Positions 9,601 to 18,158 of a stretch of 18,180 nt of DNA are shown piece by piece; within the stretch, counting starts at the first letter, position 1; each line of letters starts with the position of its first letter. Location: positions 1 through 18,180 of the forward strand of contig JAJJLU010000073.1 of NCBI GenBank assembly GCA_023807065.1. The letters are read 5' to 3'. The notes under the pieces were generated by a model. It did not search any database. It was given only the letters and a program-made list of their open reading frames with translations, and was not told the DNA's origin. The position numbers were made by a program, and so were the translations under genes. This DNA is from Isotricha intestinalis. Lineage: Eukaryota; Ciliophora; Litostomatea; Vestibuliferida; Isotrichidae.

Positions 9601-12600
9601 AAACCCATAAAACATATCTGTCTTTACTATTACCACAAAATTCATTTACTTTATCAAATTTAAACCAAAATTCTACAACATAATCATTTACAAAATTTGC
9701 TAGTTGAACATCAGTAAATTTTTTATAAGCAGGTAAAAAATTATAACAATGATTAAAATAAAAAATAGAATTTTCCTGATTTTCAGTGTTTAAACATTTA
9801 TAACCTACTCTTGTATATCCGTCATGACATTTTAGATTGTTAATATAATTTAAAGGAGTATCAATTCTATTCTGATGTTCTCCAATATTATAAGAACAAA
9901 AGCCATTATCTGTTTTTGTTCCAGGAAATCTATTTCGAGTGTTAGAAGGACATTTACTATAAATACATTTATTATTAACAACATCTAAATAATAATTACT
10001 ATTACATTCTAATATATATGTTCCATGATATATTTTAGCATTGGAACTTGAAATTGTATTTAATTGAGCAGTGGTTAAAGTAGCACAATTAATACTACTT
10101 GTACTATACATAGTATTTGAATTTGCTTCACATAAATATAATGAACCTTCAGTTTTATAATTTGAATCATAGTTTGAAAATATTTTATTGTCACCTTTAC
10201 CTTGGTAAAATATTTTAATTGTATTGGTTGATGAATATTGTAAATTCATACCAAAAACTAATGAAGTTATATATTTATTTTCAGAAAATTTTACTCTTAA
10301 TGTATTAAATGCAGGTAGTAAGTATTCATTATATAAATAAATATTCCTTATATTTATTATTGAATTTGTATTAAGTCTTTGATTTTCAATTCTTAAATTT
10401 GATTTATCAGGTACATAGAAAAAATATTTATAAGGATAATCAACTTTTTTTCCTTCATAAGTATTTTCTTTTACCACTATATTTTCATCAGATTGATAAA
10501 TAACTTCATGACTTGCTTTAACAACTTTTTCATAATAAATTTCATTTATCCAGTTAAAAGCACATCTAACATAAACCCAAGTATTATTATAATCAATATT
10601 GTTAATTCCAAATTTCTCTGAGTTAAAAGCTTCTTCATGTAAAATAAAAATTTCTTGACTTTTTTTACCTTTTGGTGAAAAAAGATAGTCTTGAGGAAAA
10701 CAGAATAAAGTTAATTTATCATTAATGTTATCATTTACAACAGATAATGCAATATGTTTTTCCCAAATAACATTAAATCCATTTATTAATTTTTCTGGAT
10801 GAATGATTCTAATCCACATTTCAATAGTATAACAATTTGTTACACTTGGTGGAATTGAATCAACACTTATATCATTAAAAGCATTTAATCTAAATGAATC
10901 AATATTTTGATCATCATATTCATTTTTTAATTCTAAATTTTCTATATTATGTGTTATAGGATAATAACCAAATTCATATTGAGCTGTACTTATATAAGAA
11001 ATAGAACTTAATGATGCTAATGAATTATATGATTTAACTGTAAAAACTTCATTTGAATTTACATTAGTATCAATCACTGCCCCAAATCCTTTTCTATTTA
11101 TTGTTTCTTTTATTTCCAAATTTCTTAAAACATTTCTTATATCCGTCCAAATTTGAAATTGTTTAATAAAAATTAATCCAGTTGAAAGTTTAAAATACCT
11201 ATAATTAATATTCATAGTACTTGTCATTGAGTAAATAGATGGAGAAAACTCTCTGGAGTAACAACCTCTCTCTGGATCACATAAACTAATTCTTTTATTT
11301 GGAATATTATATTGGAAATACATCCATTTTTTTTGGCTGAAATATTCAGTCATGTCCATCCCAAAAAATTGAATTGAATAAGTTTTAATATATCCATAAC
11401 CTTTACAATAATCAATCTTTATTTTTGGATATCCCCATCTTTGGTTGTTAAAAAAACTTTCATAATAAACATAAAACCACATTCCCCATCCTCCATTTTC
11501 ATTATTTACTGGTAAATTAGTAAAAGTTATCTCATTAATTCTTTGAATATCATAATATAATAATTTTTTACATTTCACTCTATCATTAGAATCTCGAATT
11601 AAATAATCATTTATACCTTCATTTGAGCAAGCACATGAATTTGGATCATTTTTATTATAACAAAAAGAACCACATTCATTACTACAATCTTCATTTTTAA
11701 AATAATCATTTTCAGTAGTATATAATTGTTTATCATTTGGAAAACCTTTTTTAGGGTAATTATTTTTATTTAATTGAACATCATAGTCAACAATGCAATG
11801 TATATTATTGTAGTTTAATAAACATTTTGAATTTCTTTCATCTACTATATAATTTGTTGGAGTTATTCCGCCAAGATTTTTAATTCTACTTTGATATTGA
11901 GTGTTTGTTTCAAAAGCATATGCTCCTATTAAAGCTTGTTGGTAATAATGGAAGTTAGCTATTGTTCCATAAAATTCATTTGGATAAAAATAAATTGGAG
12001 AACTACTCATATTTACATTATAAGTACTTGAAGCATAATCTATATTATTTACTTGAATTGAAAAAAATGATTTAATATAACCCGTTTCATCTGTATTAAC
12101 AATATTTGAGAGATATAAAAAATAAGCTATTGAGATTGGAATATATTTGCCATAATATTCTATATTATAGGGTGCTTCAGTTATTATATTATTAAAAATA
12201 TCGTAAGAAAACCTCAATTTCTTATCATTAATAAAATAATAAATGTATAAATTCCCAATCACACAAATTCTCCTTATATCAGTTCTATATTGAATTCCTG
12301 AATAAGAAGGAAAACCTAGTAATTTTAAATAAAAAAAAAAAGTATATCTATCATTCCTTGTATTTGATAAACTTACAGAATAAGGACTATTATTAATTGT
12401 TATACCAGAATTAGTTATAAATGGGAAAGGTAAGACATAATAATATTGGTTATTATTAGGATATTCTTCACAATTTGAAAATCTAAAATATTTATATAAA
12501 CTATCATCACAAATAGTACATTGATCTGAGAATGGATTTTCAGTGTCAGAACCATAACACGATTTCCCCAAAAGACATGTTTCAATTTTCCCATCACTTC

Positions 12601-15600
12601 CAGTATATTTATTTGTTATTGATGTTATTGTTTCTCTAATTGGTAAATCTTGATAATCTGCATAATTATATCCTTGAATATTTTCAGCAGTTGAATCAAA
12701 AAAAGGTGAAAATAAATTTAATGTTGAAGAAGAACGAGTATTAAGATTATATTTAAAATTATTATTTTCAAGGTTATAGAAACTTAAAGGAATTTCTGTT
12801 GTATCAATAAATTGTTGATCTAATAATTGAGTAGGTAATAATATACTATAATATAAATATACATCATCATATATATGAGAATGATAAATTACATCATCAT
12901 TAATTAAAGTATTATTTGGTCTATATAATTTAATATTATCATAAAAACCTGATGTCCAATAAACATTTTTTGAATCTGAGAAAAAATTACAATCTGAATC
13001 ATTGTGACAAAAATATATATATTTTAAAGATTCTTCTACATTAAAATCAATTGCATGGTTTTTATTATTATTTAAATAAATATTTCCCATTAATAAAACT
13101 TGACTATTATCACTTGAATTTTTAACTTTATAAATTTTAATAGTAAATGAATTTTTATTGTCAATATTAAAATATGGTCTTAAATTTTTCCCATCATTTT
13201 TATTATTATCTTCAACTCCAATATAATTAAAAGTAAAGTCATGCCAAATTCTAAAAGAATTAGTATATAAAATATAAATTTTAAATCCTTTATGTCTAAT
13301 TCCAGGTCTAATGACTCTATTAGTTTCATATCTAAAATTAAATTTCATATAAAATTCAGTATATTCTTGCTCTAAAGTGAGCTTTATTGGAGGTAAATTA
13401 AAAAAATAACTATAATATAATGAACCTTTATTCTTTGAAGTAACATAAGTATTACCATTTGATAAACAAATATTAAATAAAGAATAATAAGATGTTGGAC
13501 AAGTAGTAGAAAAAGCTGCATTATTTTCACAATTCAAATCACAAGAATAAGTACAAATACCTCTATGATAAGTATTATAATTTAAACCTTTCCCTACATT
13601 ATATCTATCTGTACAAGAATTAGAACATAACATTGTATTCAATATAACATACCTATTTTCATAATAACATGAATATCTTTTATCTTTGTTAAAACAAAAA
13701 TAATTTGTAGAAGAATCTAAATTTTCAGAAGAAGTTAAATCATTATTTGTAAAATAATAATTTTTGGTATTAATTAAATTTAATCTATATAATTTATAAT
13801 GATAAGAATATAAATAATTATCAATGTTTTCTGTGACTCTTATTTTTGCATAATTTGATGATTTTGTTCCATCATTATATATATCATAAGTATAATATTT
13901 AATTGAATAAGTATGAGTTAAATAATCGAAAGATATACTATCAAAAGGACAAGCAAAAAATAATTCAGGAAATAAAATATTATTTGAAAAGATATTTTCA
14001 AAAGCATAATATTGCAAACCTTTAGTTAAACTTACTAAAGTAGTACTTCCAGATTCTGCAAAATCAGTTGCAAAAACATATAAATTTTTGATATAAAGTT
14101 GTTTTTCAAAATTATTTATTAAATGTAAATATGTGTTGTCATTTGTTCTGAAAAATTTTTTAAAATGTATTTCACTTCTATAACCGTTAGTCTCTTCTGT
14201 TCCATAAATATATTCATTTGGAATAGATTTAGAATATTGAATTTCAATGTTATCAGAATTTTCAATATTATTTGAAGCTTTTTTTAAAGAAAATTTATAG
14301 TATTGTATTAATAAAGTAATTTTAGTAGAATCACTTTCACCTTTATTTATATTAAAAGAAAATCTAATATTAACCCATCTGTAAAATTTACTTAAAGTTC
14401 CTTTTATATACCAATTTTTGTATGGAAATAATTGAATGACATTTAAAAATTCGCTTTTGCTTTTAGTTTCATTAACAGGATTTCCATAAGCAAAATGATA
14501 AATCTCATATCCAGTAACATAAATATCATAATTTCCATTTTCAACTAAAATAGTACAAATCATATAATCACTTAAATAAATATGAAAAATACCTTCTGAA
14601 GAATAATTTGGTTTAAGAGTAAAAAACCAAAAAGAAACAGAAGCAGAACCAGATTTAATTGGTTTTATATTAAAAGAAATAAATCCTAATTTATTAATAT
14701 TAAAATAATCTGCAATACATTTATCATTTGTTGAATCTCTATTTGGATTAGTCCATTCTTTTGTAAATCTACTACATTCTAAAACAGATGAATCTTTATA
14801 TATATATTCTCCATTTTCTGATATTTCAATATTTTTACAAATTGAATATCTTCCATCACATTTTTCACATATATTATTATTACATCTTGTTCCAGGAGGA
14901 CAATTATTATCATTTTCACATGATAAATCAGAAATTATTTGATAAGTCATTTTAATATGATTTAATCTTAATCTATTATGCATTAATATTAATTCATAAT
15001 TTCCATCTGAATTTTTTGGACACGAAAAAGAATTTGAATTTAAATAAAATTTCTCATTTTTATATTGGAATAATACTTGATATACATTTTCAGACTGAAA
15101 ATAACCATAATCAAAATATTTACTACCATCAATTTCACAACTTGAACTTCTTATACATCCAATTTTCAAGTTAGGAATATTACTTCTTGGAGTAATCCAT
15201 AAATAATAATTAAAAACAATATTATCATTATTATACAATTCATTCGAAAAAAGTCGGTTATTGATAGAATCAAAAGTAAGACTATTATATTGTTGAGGAT
15301 TAATAACAATAATATTCATATTATTATCACTATAATAAGAATTAAAAAGAATCCTATATTTAGGAGGAAAATATGATGTACTCATTGAAGAAATACTCCA
15401 TTCATTATCATTGTCGTAACCTTGTTGAATATAAGTTGAATATACTGAAGGAGAATTACCAATTGATGGACATTTTGTTCCAAAAAGTTTAGATGAATTT
15501 ATTGGATACATTATTATACCATTTTTGTAATCATTTAATTTTGATGTTAAATGATTTAAGTAAAATGATACTAAATGTATTTCATTTTCATTATATGATA

Positions 15601-15703
15601 AATAATCTAAAGAACTATGATCTTCTGGGTAATTATTCCATTGTTGAAAAGTATTTTTAATTAATGTTAAAAAAATTTCTAATATATAAAATAAGTAATA
15701 CAT
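3692..15703 (-). CDS. Giant multi-LamG/EGF surface protein with GPS-like motif and C-terminal membrane segments
   Basis: This is a single uninterrupted 4,003-residue frame. Residues 1-20 (MYYLFYILEIFLTLIKNTFQ) form a signal peptide. About eight LamG/concanavalin-like modules follow, with first strands such as SVSFWF, GMWFYVY, YTIEMWIRI, YVVEFWFKF, LTVSLWIKF and YSIEFWYF. They start near residues 350, 775, 1110, 1380, 1615, 2005, 2315 and 2600. Cys-rich linkers separate them, for example near 261-288, 1340-1365, 2256-2290 and 2545-2575. A clear EGF domain lies at about 3027-3058 (C-x-C-x2-G-Y-x-G-x2-C). A GAIN-like region ends in a GPS-like motif, C3449...C3459-NINHLGLF. TM1 spans 3500-3524, then a ~300-residue charged cytosolic loop, then 4-5 membrane segments from W3829 to about 3980. 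The order recalls polycystin-1/REJ proteins or adhesion receptors, but I see no PLAT domain. The likely role is surface adhesion or sensing. Function is inferred; architecture is seen. Confidence 0.85.
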   Translation of the reverse strand: MYYLFYILEIFLTLIKNTFQQWNNYPEDHSSLDYLSYNENEIHLVSFYLNHLTSKLNDYKNGIIMYPINSSKLFGTKCPSIGNSPSVYSTYIQQGYDNDNEWSISSMSTSYFPPKYRILFNSYYSDNNMNIIVINPQQYNSLTFDSINNRLFSNELYNNDNIVFNYYLWITPRSNIPNLKIGCIRSSSCEIDGSKYFDYGYFQSENVYQVLFQYKNEKFYLNSNSFSCPKNSDGNYELILMHNRLRLNHIKMTYQIISDLSCENDNNCPPGTRCNNNICEKCDGRYSICKNIEISENGEYIYKDSSVLECSRFTKEWTNPNRDSTNDKCIADYFNINKLGFISFNIKPIKSGSASVSFWFFTLKPNYSSEGIFHIYLSDYMICTILVENGNYDIYVTGYEIYHFAYGNPVNETKSKSEFLNVIQLFPYKNWYIKGTLSKFYRWVNIRFSFNINKGESDSTKITLLIQYYKFSLKKASNNIENSDNIEIQYSKSIPNEYIYGTEETNGYRSEIHFKKFFRTNDNTYLHLINNFEKQLYIKNLYVFATDFAESGSTTLVSLTKGLQYYAFENIFSNNILFPELFFACPFDSISFDYLTHTYSIKYYTYDIYNDGTKSSNYAKIRVTENIDNYLYSYHYKLYRLNLINTKNYYFTNNDLTSSENLDSSTNYFCFNKDKRYSCYYENRYVILNTMLCSNSCTDRYNVGKGLNYNTYHRGICTYSCDLNCENNAAFSTTCPTSYYSLFNICLSNGNTYVTSKNKGSLYYSYFFNLPPIKLTLEQEYTEFYMKFNFRYETNRVIRPGIRHKGFKIYILYTNSFRIWHDFTFNYIGVEDNNKNDGKNLRPYFNIDNKNSFTIKIYKVKNSSDNSQVLLMGNIYLNNNKNHAIDFNVEESLKYIYFCHNDSDCNFFSDSKNVYWTSGFYDNIKLYRPNNTLINDDVIYHSHIYDDVYLYYSILLPTQLLDQQFIDTTEIPLSFYNLENNNFKYNLNTRSSSTLNLFSPFFDSTAENIQGYNYADYQDLPIRETITSITNKYTGSDGKIETCLLGKSCYGSDTENPFSDQCTICDDSLYKYFRFSNCEEYPNNNQYYYVLPFPFITNSGITINNSPYSVSLSNTRNDRYTFFFYLKLLGFPSYSGIQYRTDIRRICVIGNLYIYYFINDKKLRFSYDIFNNIITEAPYNIEYYGKYIPISIAYFLYLSNIVNTDETGYIKSFFSIQVNNIDYASSTYNVNMSSSPIYFYPNEFYGTIANFHYYQQALIGAYAFETNTQYQSRIKNLGGITPTNYIVDERNSKCLLNYNNIHCIVDYDVQLNKNNYPKKGFPNDKQLYTTENDYFKNEDCSNECGSFCYNKNDPNSCACSNEGINDYLIRDSNDRVKCKKLLYYDIQRINEITFTNLPVNNENGGWGMWFYVYYESFFNNQRWGYPKIKIDYCKGYGYIKTYSIQFFGMDMTEYFSQKKWMYFQYNIPNKRISLCDPERGCYSREFSPSIYSMTSTMNINYRYFKLSTGLIFIKQFQIWTDIRNVLRNLEIKETINRKGFGAVIDTNVNSNEVFTVKSYNSLASLSSISYISTAQYEFGYYPITHNIENLELKNEYDDQNIDSFRLNAFNDISVDSIPPSVTNCYTIEMWIRIIHPEKLINGFNVIWEKHIALSVVNDNINDKLTLFCFPQDYLFSPKGKKSQEIFILHEEAFNSEKFGINNIDYNNTWVYVRCAFNWINEIYYEKVVKASHEVIYQSDENIVVKENTYEGKKVDYPYKYFFYVPDKSNLRIENQRLNTNSIINIRNIYLYNEYLLPAFNTLRVKFSENKYITSLVFGMNLQYSSTNTIKIFYQGKGDNKIFSNYDSNYKTEGSLYLCEANSNTMYSTSSINCATLTTAQLNTISSSNAKIYHGTYILECNSNYYLDVVNNKCIYSKCPSNTRNRFPGTKTDNGFCSYNIGEHQNRIDTPLNYINNLKCHDGYTRVGYKCLNTENQENSIFYFNHCYNFLPAYKKFTDVQLANFVNDYVVEFWFKFDKVNEFCGNSKDRYVLWVYPHSLFQYANNDKVYYKDLFLSNVYSSTYSPVELPSISLYEWNYIFIEYRKGKGKVNIWINFKMAQPDYSYDIENQYLVNDTYMIRAFAFCNGNHNCVPLERITINWSSAYYYKMKFYNISSSSINMVIDTALGRVNPITNNIIIHYRLKTVDNDLNIIYDEHYPKLSNPAFNINDNLPSDSLYRVDDVILLYSSTTNYDWGIENENKYIISQEVITGKTTSGNCYSNCKRCYSSAYNDCYECYDGYVLYYNQCKEKTGFYPRIPNIANYIYPNIVKNNFEIDKYNPLTVSLWIKFYGIDYGNLCDDININCVLIIQISIQNKVHLCFNKNSNNILVYYNNDTILYEDSLFSTEAGKWILISFSNYNSNFNYKDTTSYYPSMFSFSYNGYTVPRSPTYNIPEPGILIDTIILGAGISGLFSDLRCYHSFILNPYGIVTNDESYEKLLIYNLKLYDANLETCISTNDLVDSHGLELSFAITCIYDYNVYHEIDKVNCNKNKYKRVDYLSLNNECLDCINECYYCGGEEKSNCACYYNDIYWFRNEISEDRLYCQKLPYHDFNIYSDLQFTDISYATTNEYSIEFWYFIYEYKKENHIFKKQLIQWTDHNKILITKKDDNNVYVDCYPLQNNDETIIIRDSSQKYFQWNHIICATNLNKNLYYLNNLPVKTIESSFTYYIDYSHYGNAKTRLIFRNEASHTSHGIFLIRELKLWSLFSMREFPTNCAYNLNYMKNHNVNFLLHYYPFNFPDNGLIYDSKGNEPKIKVIKNDIIGYNLVDFENLYSIIYDFEECLIVYSIPSIGYFNQTHFFIKTYLETPLSNEDLTSNPTYTFKFYLSEDAKKEYSEIIPGNLNVENYNNNAAPNEVLISKFTDLKFNNSDINIYVTETNPISGIVKIGFTRIKVIDFSELDINLEDYLIGLDDDINVDSSDLSSKVFLSEEQIWNRIKTLSSLGEIPNIALTSINMTETELTFIENNNINIDNFKPIGININNPICSKESCSIRGNCFIIVRATQCFCFDGYKGTNCHLTVNNKNCIENLYEKFWNYLTNNNNLNTLSSSDFNNKLVGKLLYLVKTSLSFSESNSNIINNFYLFFDYLYNNYPDLIGDNYQEFFLVFDYISINLYKDINYNRLYNYVSKSTSTTNNNLEEEDNIISQNLMRRNLKSTPNEIKYPEDLTDYTQNVIYKISLTKEQITTNYDYSLKLIQYIKKVISLETFKFKQSLYLTFQGYDIIILSVTEHFNYTRYFINKIIENKDNKFYYKSYIDVSSCSSHIFKQTTYTSLFLIFIQYRYNPLSFYSTYSTSSSFLNDIFFMDKEGNIISLTDCSNNYKIYFPLNSYNRTKTNIILTHSNFIFNNPNIGPNHPYVTWPVYVFNNGTVCKKSRTERIQEVYKLMNSYCTYYDYYLKIDNRIEECNFENNYFISCNINHLGLFSLEINDSNVKYKTAHLFFYLEAYRIFKDYKNFINIGLFTFGFFFIIFIFGIVIISIIDYTKIQRTKNLLDGIKTAIFRENTFFYTSEELNDELNDANKLYNEDQMINDLEIKSKVKEISSSNIKEKNSEIKTHFSKNKNKKNKKQNKNQPNLESEEPFTERETQVENISKFHGNNPPKKKNSSMKIKKNNNESNFDKVYNVENYKIEAPSEYNDIQFGFINDSEESEKKSEESEKISEESKKSESVKIQNVRINDKESEHESYNISNIEKYSDLNTENNNDKLSAQSNKDFLSKFNNKNTNNFIDKNLIFIKNFDTRIKVNDIFQDIEEKNISNEKFLKWCLIKRNIYLSVFSNNSSLNPKWKRLFIIYIYILFQFFFVTFYLSLFERINISKFLKVLFIHSFVLISSNCIMYGVIYFFRVDDLSKAILLVTLRSSQQMKLIADWKKMKKKQRKKIIIGFILFFFIFIITFYFFFTYIVILYMSKFIFLLTLFTGLILDLFIYEGFMNLLLSFFYNDRKNRPFKQLFLLRCYRNCL
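4568..4624 (-). repeat. 21-bp tandem repeat encoding SEESEKx heptads
   Basis: Two adjacent 21-bp units (4583-4603 and 4604-4624) differ at few positions and are followed in the window by related sequence from 4568. On the coding (-) strand they give repeats of SEESEKK/SEESEKI/SEESKKS in the cytosolic loop of the giant membrane protein, near residue 3700. A 21-bp unit keeps the frame, so copy-number changes would be tolerated. Confidence 0.6.
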
Positions 15704-15793
15704 TATTTTAGAATTTGATTTTTTTATTAATTTAAAATTTTAAAGAAAATTTTTATTATTTTATCAAAAATATATTTAAATTAAATTAAATTT
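15704..15793. promoter_or_regulatory. Divergent promoter region between the two rightmost genes
   Basis: Only 90 bases separate the ATG of the - strand giant gene (15701-15703) and the ATG of the + strand coiled-coil gene (15794). The DNA is nearly all A/T, with A and T runs and no open frame. Both transcripts must start in or very near this gap, so the promoters probably share elements. No specific binding motif can be defined from one sequence. Confidence 0.6.
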
Positions 15794-17722
15794 ATGTCTT
15801 CTTCAAATAAAAAAATCAAATATGAAATAAAAAAAGATTTTCAAAAATCTCAAATAAATCCATTTAATTCTCAATCACCAATTCAAATACCAAAAATTCC
15901 AAATAAATATAAAAGAAGTAAAACTCCTTCAAATAATGTTTTACCTTTTCAAGATAATAATAAAAATTTTTTATTGTCTCCTAAAAATAATGAACCTTCT
16001 CAAATTAAATTTTTAAAAGAATCTTATGAAATTAGAATAGGACAATTATTAGATATGTTAAAAAATTTAGCTTCTAAAATGACTCCAATAAATACAACTG
16101 AATGTATTAATGAAATTGTATTTTTAGAAAAAGAAAGAGTAATTTCTGATTTAAATGAACAAAATTCAATAATTAAAACTGAATATGAAGAAAATAAAAT
16201 AGAAATGAATAGGTTACAAAAAGTTATTTCTGTTCTTGAAATTGATTTAAATAAATGTGAACAAAAATTAAAAGAAAAAAAACAAGAATTAAATAATTTA
16301 AATAGAAATTTTTCAACTTTACAAGCTGAAAATTTTGATTTAAATTTAAAAATTAAAGAAGTTATTGAAGAATATAATAAATATAAAAATGAAAATCAAT
16401 CTACTACAAATCAAAAACTTTATTATGAAAATATTATTAATGATTTAAAAAATCAAATAAATAATAATTTAGAAAGTTTTAATCATAAAGTTAATGAAAT
16501 AGAAAATAATTTAAAATTAGAATATGAAACAAAAATAAAAGAAATCGAAGAGAAATCAAATTATGAAATGAATAATAAAGTTTGTGAATTAGAAGAAAAA
16601 ATAAAAAAAGAATATATAGAAGAAATAAATTCAAAACATCAAATAGAAATTGAACAACTTATTCAACATTATCAAAATGAAATAAATAAATTTCAAAATA
16701 ATTCTGTTTCAAAATTTCATGATTTTAAACAAATAAATGAAAAAAATGAATTAGAATTAAAAAGATTACAAAATGATATTGATATATTATTAAGTGAAAA
16801 TCAAAAATTATCAAATAACAACAAAACAAACGAACAAATTATTATTTTATTACGTTCTAAAATTAGTGGAATAAAAAGTGAATTAACAACTTTAAGAAAA
16901 TTTATTAAAACTCAATTGGAAAATTTATCGTTTGATAATAATAATTTTTCAAATATTATTTTTTCAAAATTAAAAGATTATGTAAATAAATATAGTGAAG
17001 AAAGAATGAATAATATAATTGAAGAAAAAGTGAAAATAACAAAATTAAAATATGAAAATGATTTAATTGAACAATTAAAATTAATTAAACAATATCAAAA
17101 AGATAATAAAAATTTATTAGAGACTCAAAACAATTATATAGAACAAAATAAGACTTTATTGAAACAAAAAGATGAAATTGAAAAAGAAAATAAAATTTTA
17201 AATAATACAATAAATAAATTAAAAGTTGAATTAGAAGTTGTAAAAGATGCTTTAAATAATAAACAAGAAGAAAATAATAGTACAACAATTTCAAATGAAT
17301 CAGTTTTTCAATTAAAAGAAATTATAATGAATATGAGACTAAAATATCAGAAAGAAATTCAAAAAATAAAAAATCAAATAAATATATTGTATAAATCAGC
17401 TGAAAATTTCAATGAAGAAAAATCTCAAAAAAATATAGAAAAAGAAAATAAAAAAGATATCTTAATTCAATTACTTCAAAAAAAATTAGAAAAATATAAA
17501 TTAAATCAAGAACAATTTAAAAAAGTTTTAGAAAAAAAAGAAAATAAAATAAAAGAATTAAAAGGTTTACAAGAAGCGTATAGTAAATCTTATAAATCAA
17601 TTCAAGGTGGAGTTGATAGTATAAAAATAGCAAAATTATTAGATAATGAAGTTAAAAGTATTTTAAAAGAAGAAAAAAGTAAAACTTCAAATAATAATTT
17701 TAATAAATATGGTCATAATTAG
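15794..17722 (+). CDS. 642-residue coiled-coil protein of unknown function
   Basis: The ATG at 15794 is the first in the frame and directly follows the AT-rich divergent intergenic gap; the stop is at 17720-17722. Residues 1 to about 70 are Ser/Asn/Pro/Lys-rich and probably disordered, with possible SP/TP phosphorylation sites (for example KRSKTPSNN). A helical segment FLKESYEIRIGQLLDML follows at about 75-91. From about 105 to 610 the sequence is dominated by E, K, N, L and I in heptad-like spacing, with almost no proline, as in long parallel coiled coils. There is no signal peptide or membrane segment. Such proteins in ciliates often belong to basal bodies, cortex or cytoskeleton, but no family-specific motif is visible and I assign no function. 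The abundant Asn and Lys fit the base composition of the chromosome. Confidence 0.8.
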   Translation: MSSSNKKIKYEIKKDFQKSQINPFNSQSPIQIPKIPNKYKRSKTPSNNVLPFQDNNKNFLLSPKNNEPSQIKFLKESYEIRIGQLLDMLKNLASKMTPINTTECINEIVFLEKERVISDLNEQNSIIKTEYEENKIEMNRLQKVISVLEIDLNKCEQKLKEKKQELNNLNRNFSTLQAENFDLNLKIKEVIEEYNKYKNENQSTTNQKLYYENIINDLKNQINNNLESFNHKVNEIENNLKLEYETKIKEIEEKSNYEMNNKVCELEEKIKKEYIEEINSKHQIEIEQLIQHYQNEINKFQNNSVSKFHDFKQINEKNELELKRLQNDIDILLSENQKLSNNNKTNEQIIILLRSKISGIKSELTTLRKFIKTQLENLSFDNNNFSNIIFSKLKDYVNKYSEERMNNIIEEKVKITKLKYENDLIEQLKLIKQYQKDNKNLLETQNNYIEQNKTLLKQKDEIEKENKILNNTINKLKVELEVVKDALNNKQEENNSTTISNESVFQLKEIIMNMRLKYQKEIQKIKNQINILYKSAENFNEEKSQKNIEKENKKDILIQLLQKKLEKYKLNQEQFKKVLEKKENKIKELKGLQEAYSKSYKSIQGGVDSIKIAKLLDNEVKSILKEEKSKTSNNNFNKYGHN

Positions 17723-18158
17723 TTATAATTTATTTGTTAATATTATTATTTTTTCATGTTAATTTATTAAAAATATTTTAATTTAAATTTTATTTGTGAA
17801 TTATAGTTAGAATATTTTAATTTAATGTATTTTCATTGATAAACTGTTTATTGTTTAATGAAGTTTTATAATATATTTTATTTAGAGATTATTTGAGTTC
17901 AAATTTTATATTTTATTTCTTTTTCTTTAAATTCACTTTCTTATTTTAGATTTTATTTTTTTTGTTGAAGTTTTATTTTCATTTTCTTATTTTTTTTAAT
18001 TGTAATAAATTTCATTTAAATCTAATTTTTGAAATTAAATAATTTTTTTTTTTGTATAATTATTATCATCATTTCTGGTATAATTATTTTTTATTTTTAC
18101 ATATTTTATATCTTTAATTTTAATTGATTTTTTAATGAATCATTTAATGAATTGTTTT
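17723..18158. other. T-rich non-coding right subtelomere
   Basis: No gene, RNA or mobile element is visible in these 436 bases. The region is strongly T-rich on the + strand between about 17,920 and 18,060. Just inside the telomere the 10-mer TTTAATGAAT occurs twice (18131-18140 and 18143-18152). It presumably contains the 3' end of the coiled-coil gene transcript. Confidence 0.65.

Noticed and set aside
12415..12597. 60-codon frame on the - strand
   Set aside because: Shadow frame inside the giant gene; no start context or domain of its own.
3692..15703. TAA/TAG read as glutamine (Tetrahymena-type code)
   Set aside because: A 4,003-codon frame has no internal TAA, TAG or TGA and glutamine is encoded by CAA/CAG, so the standard code is in use.
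17085..17294. 69-codon Y/L-rich frame on the - strand
   Set aside because: Antisense to the coiled-coil region; its L/Y content is what the reverse complement of K/N/E/Q codons gives.
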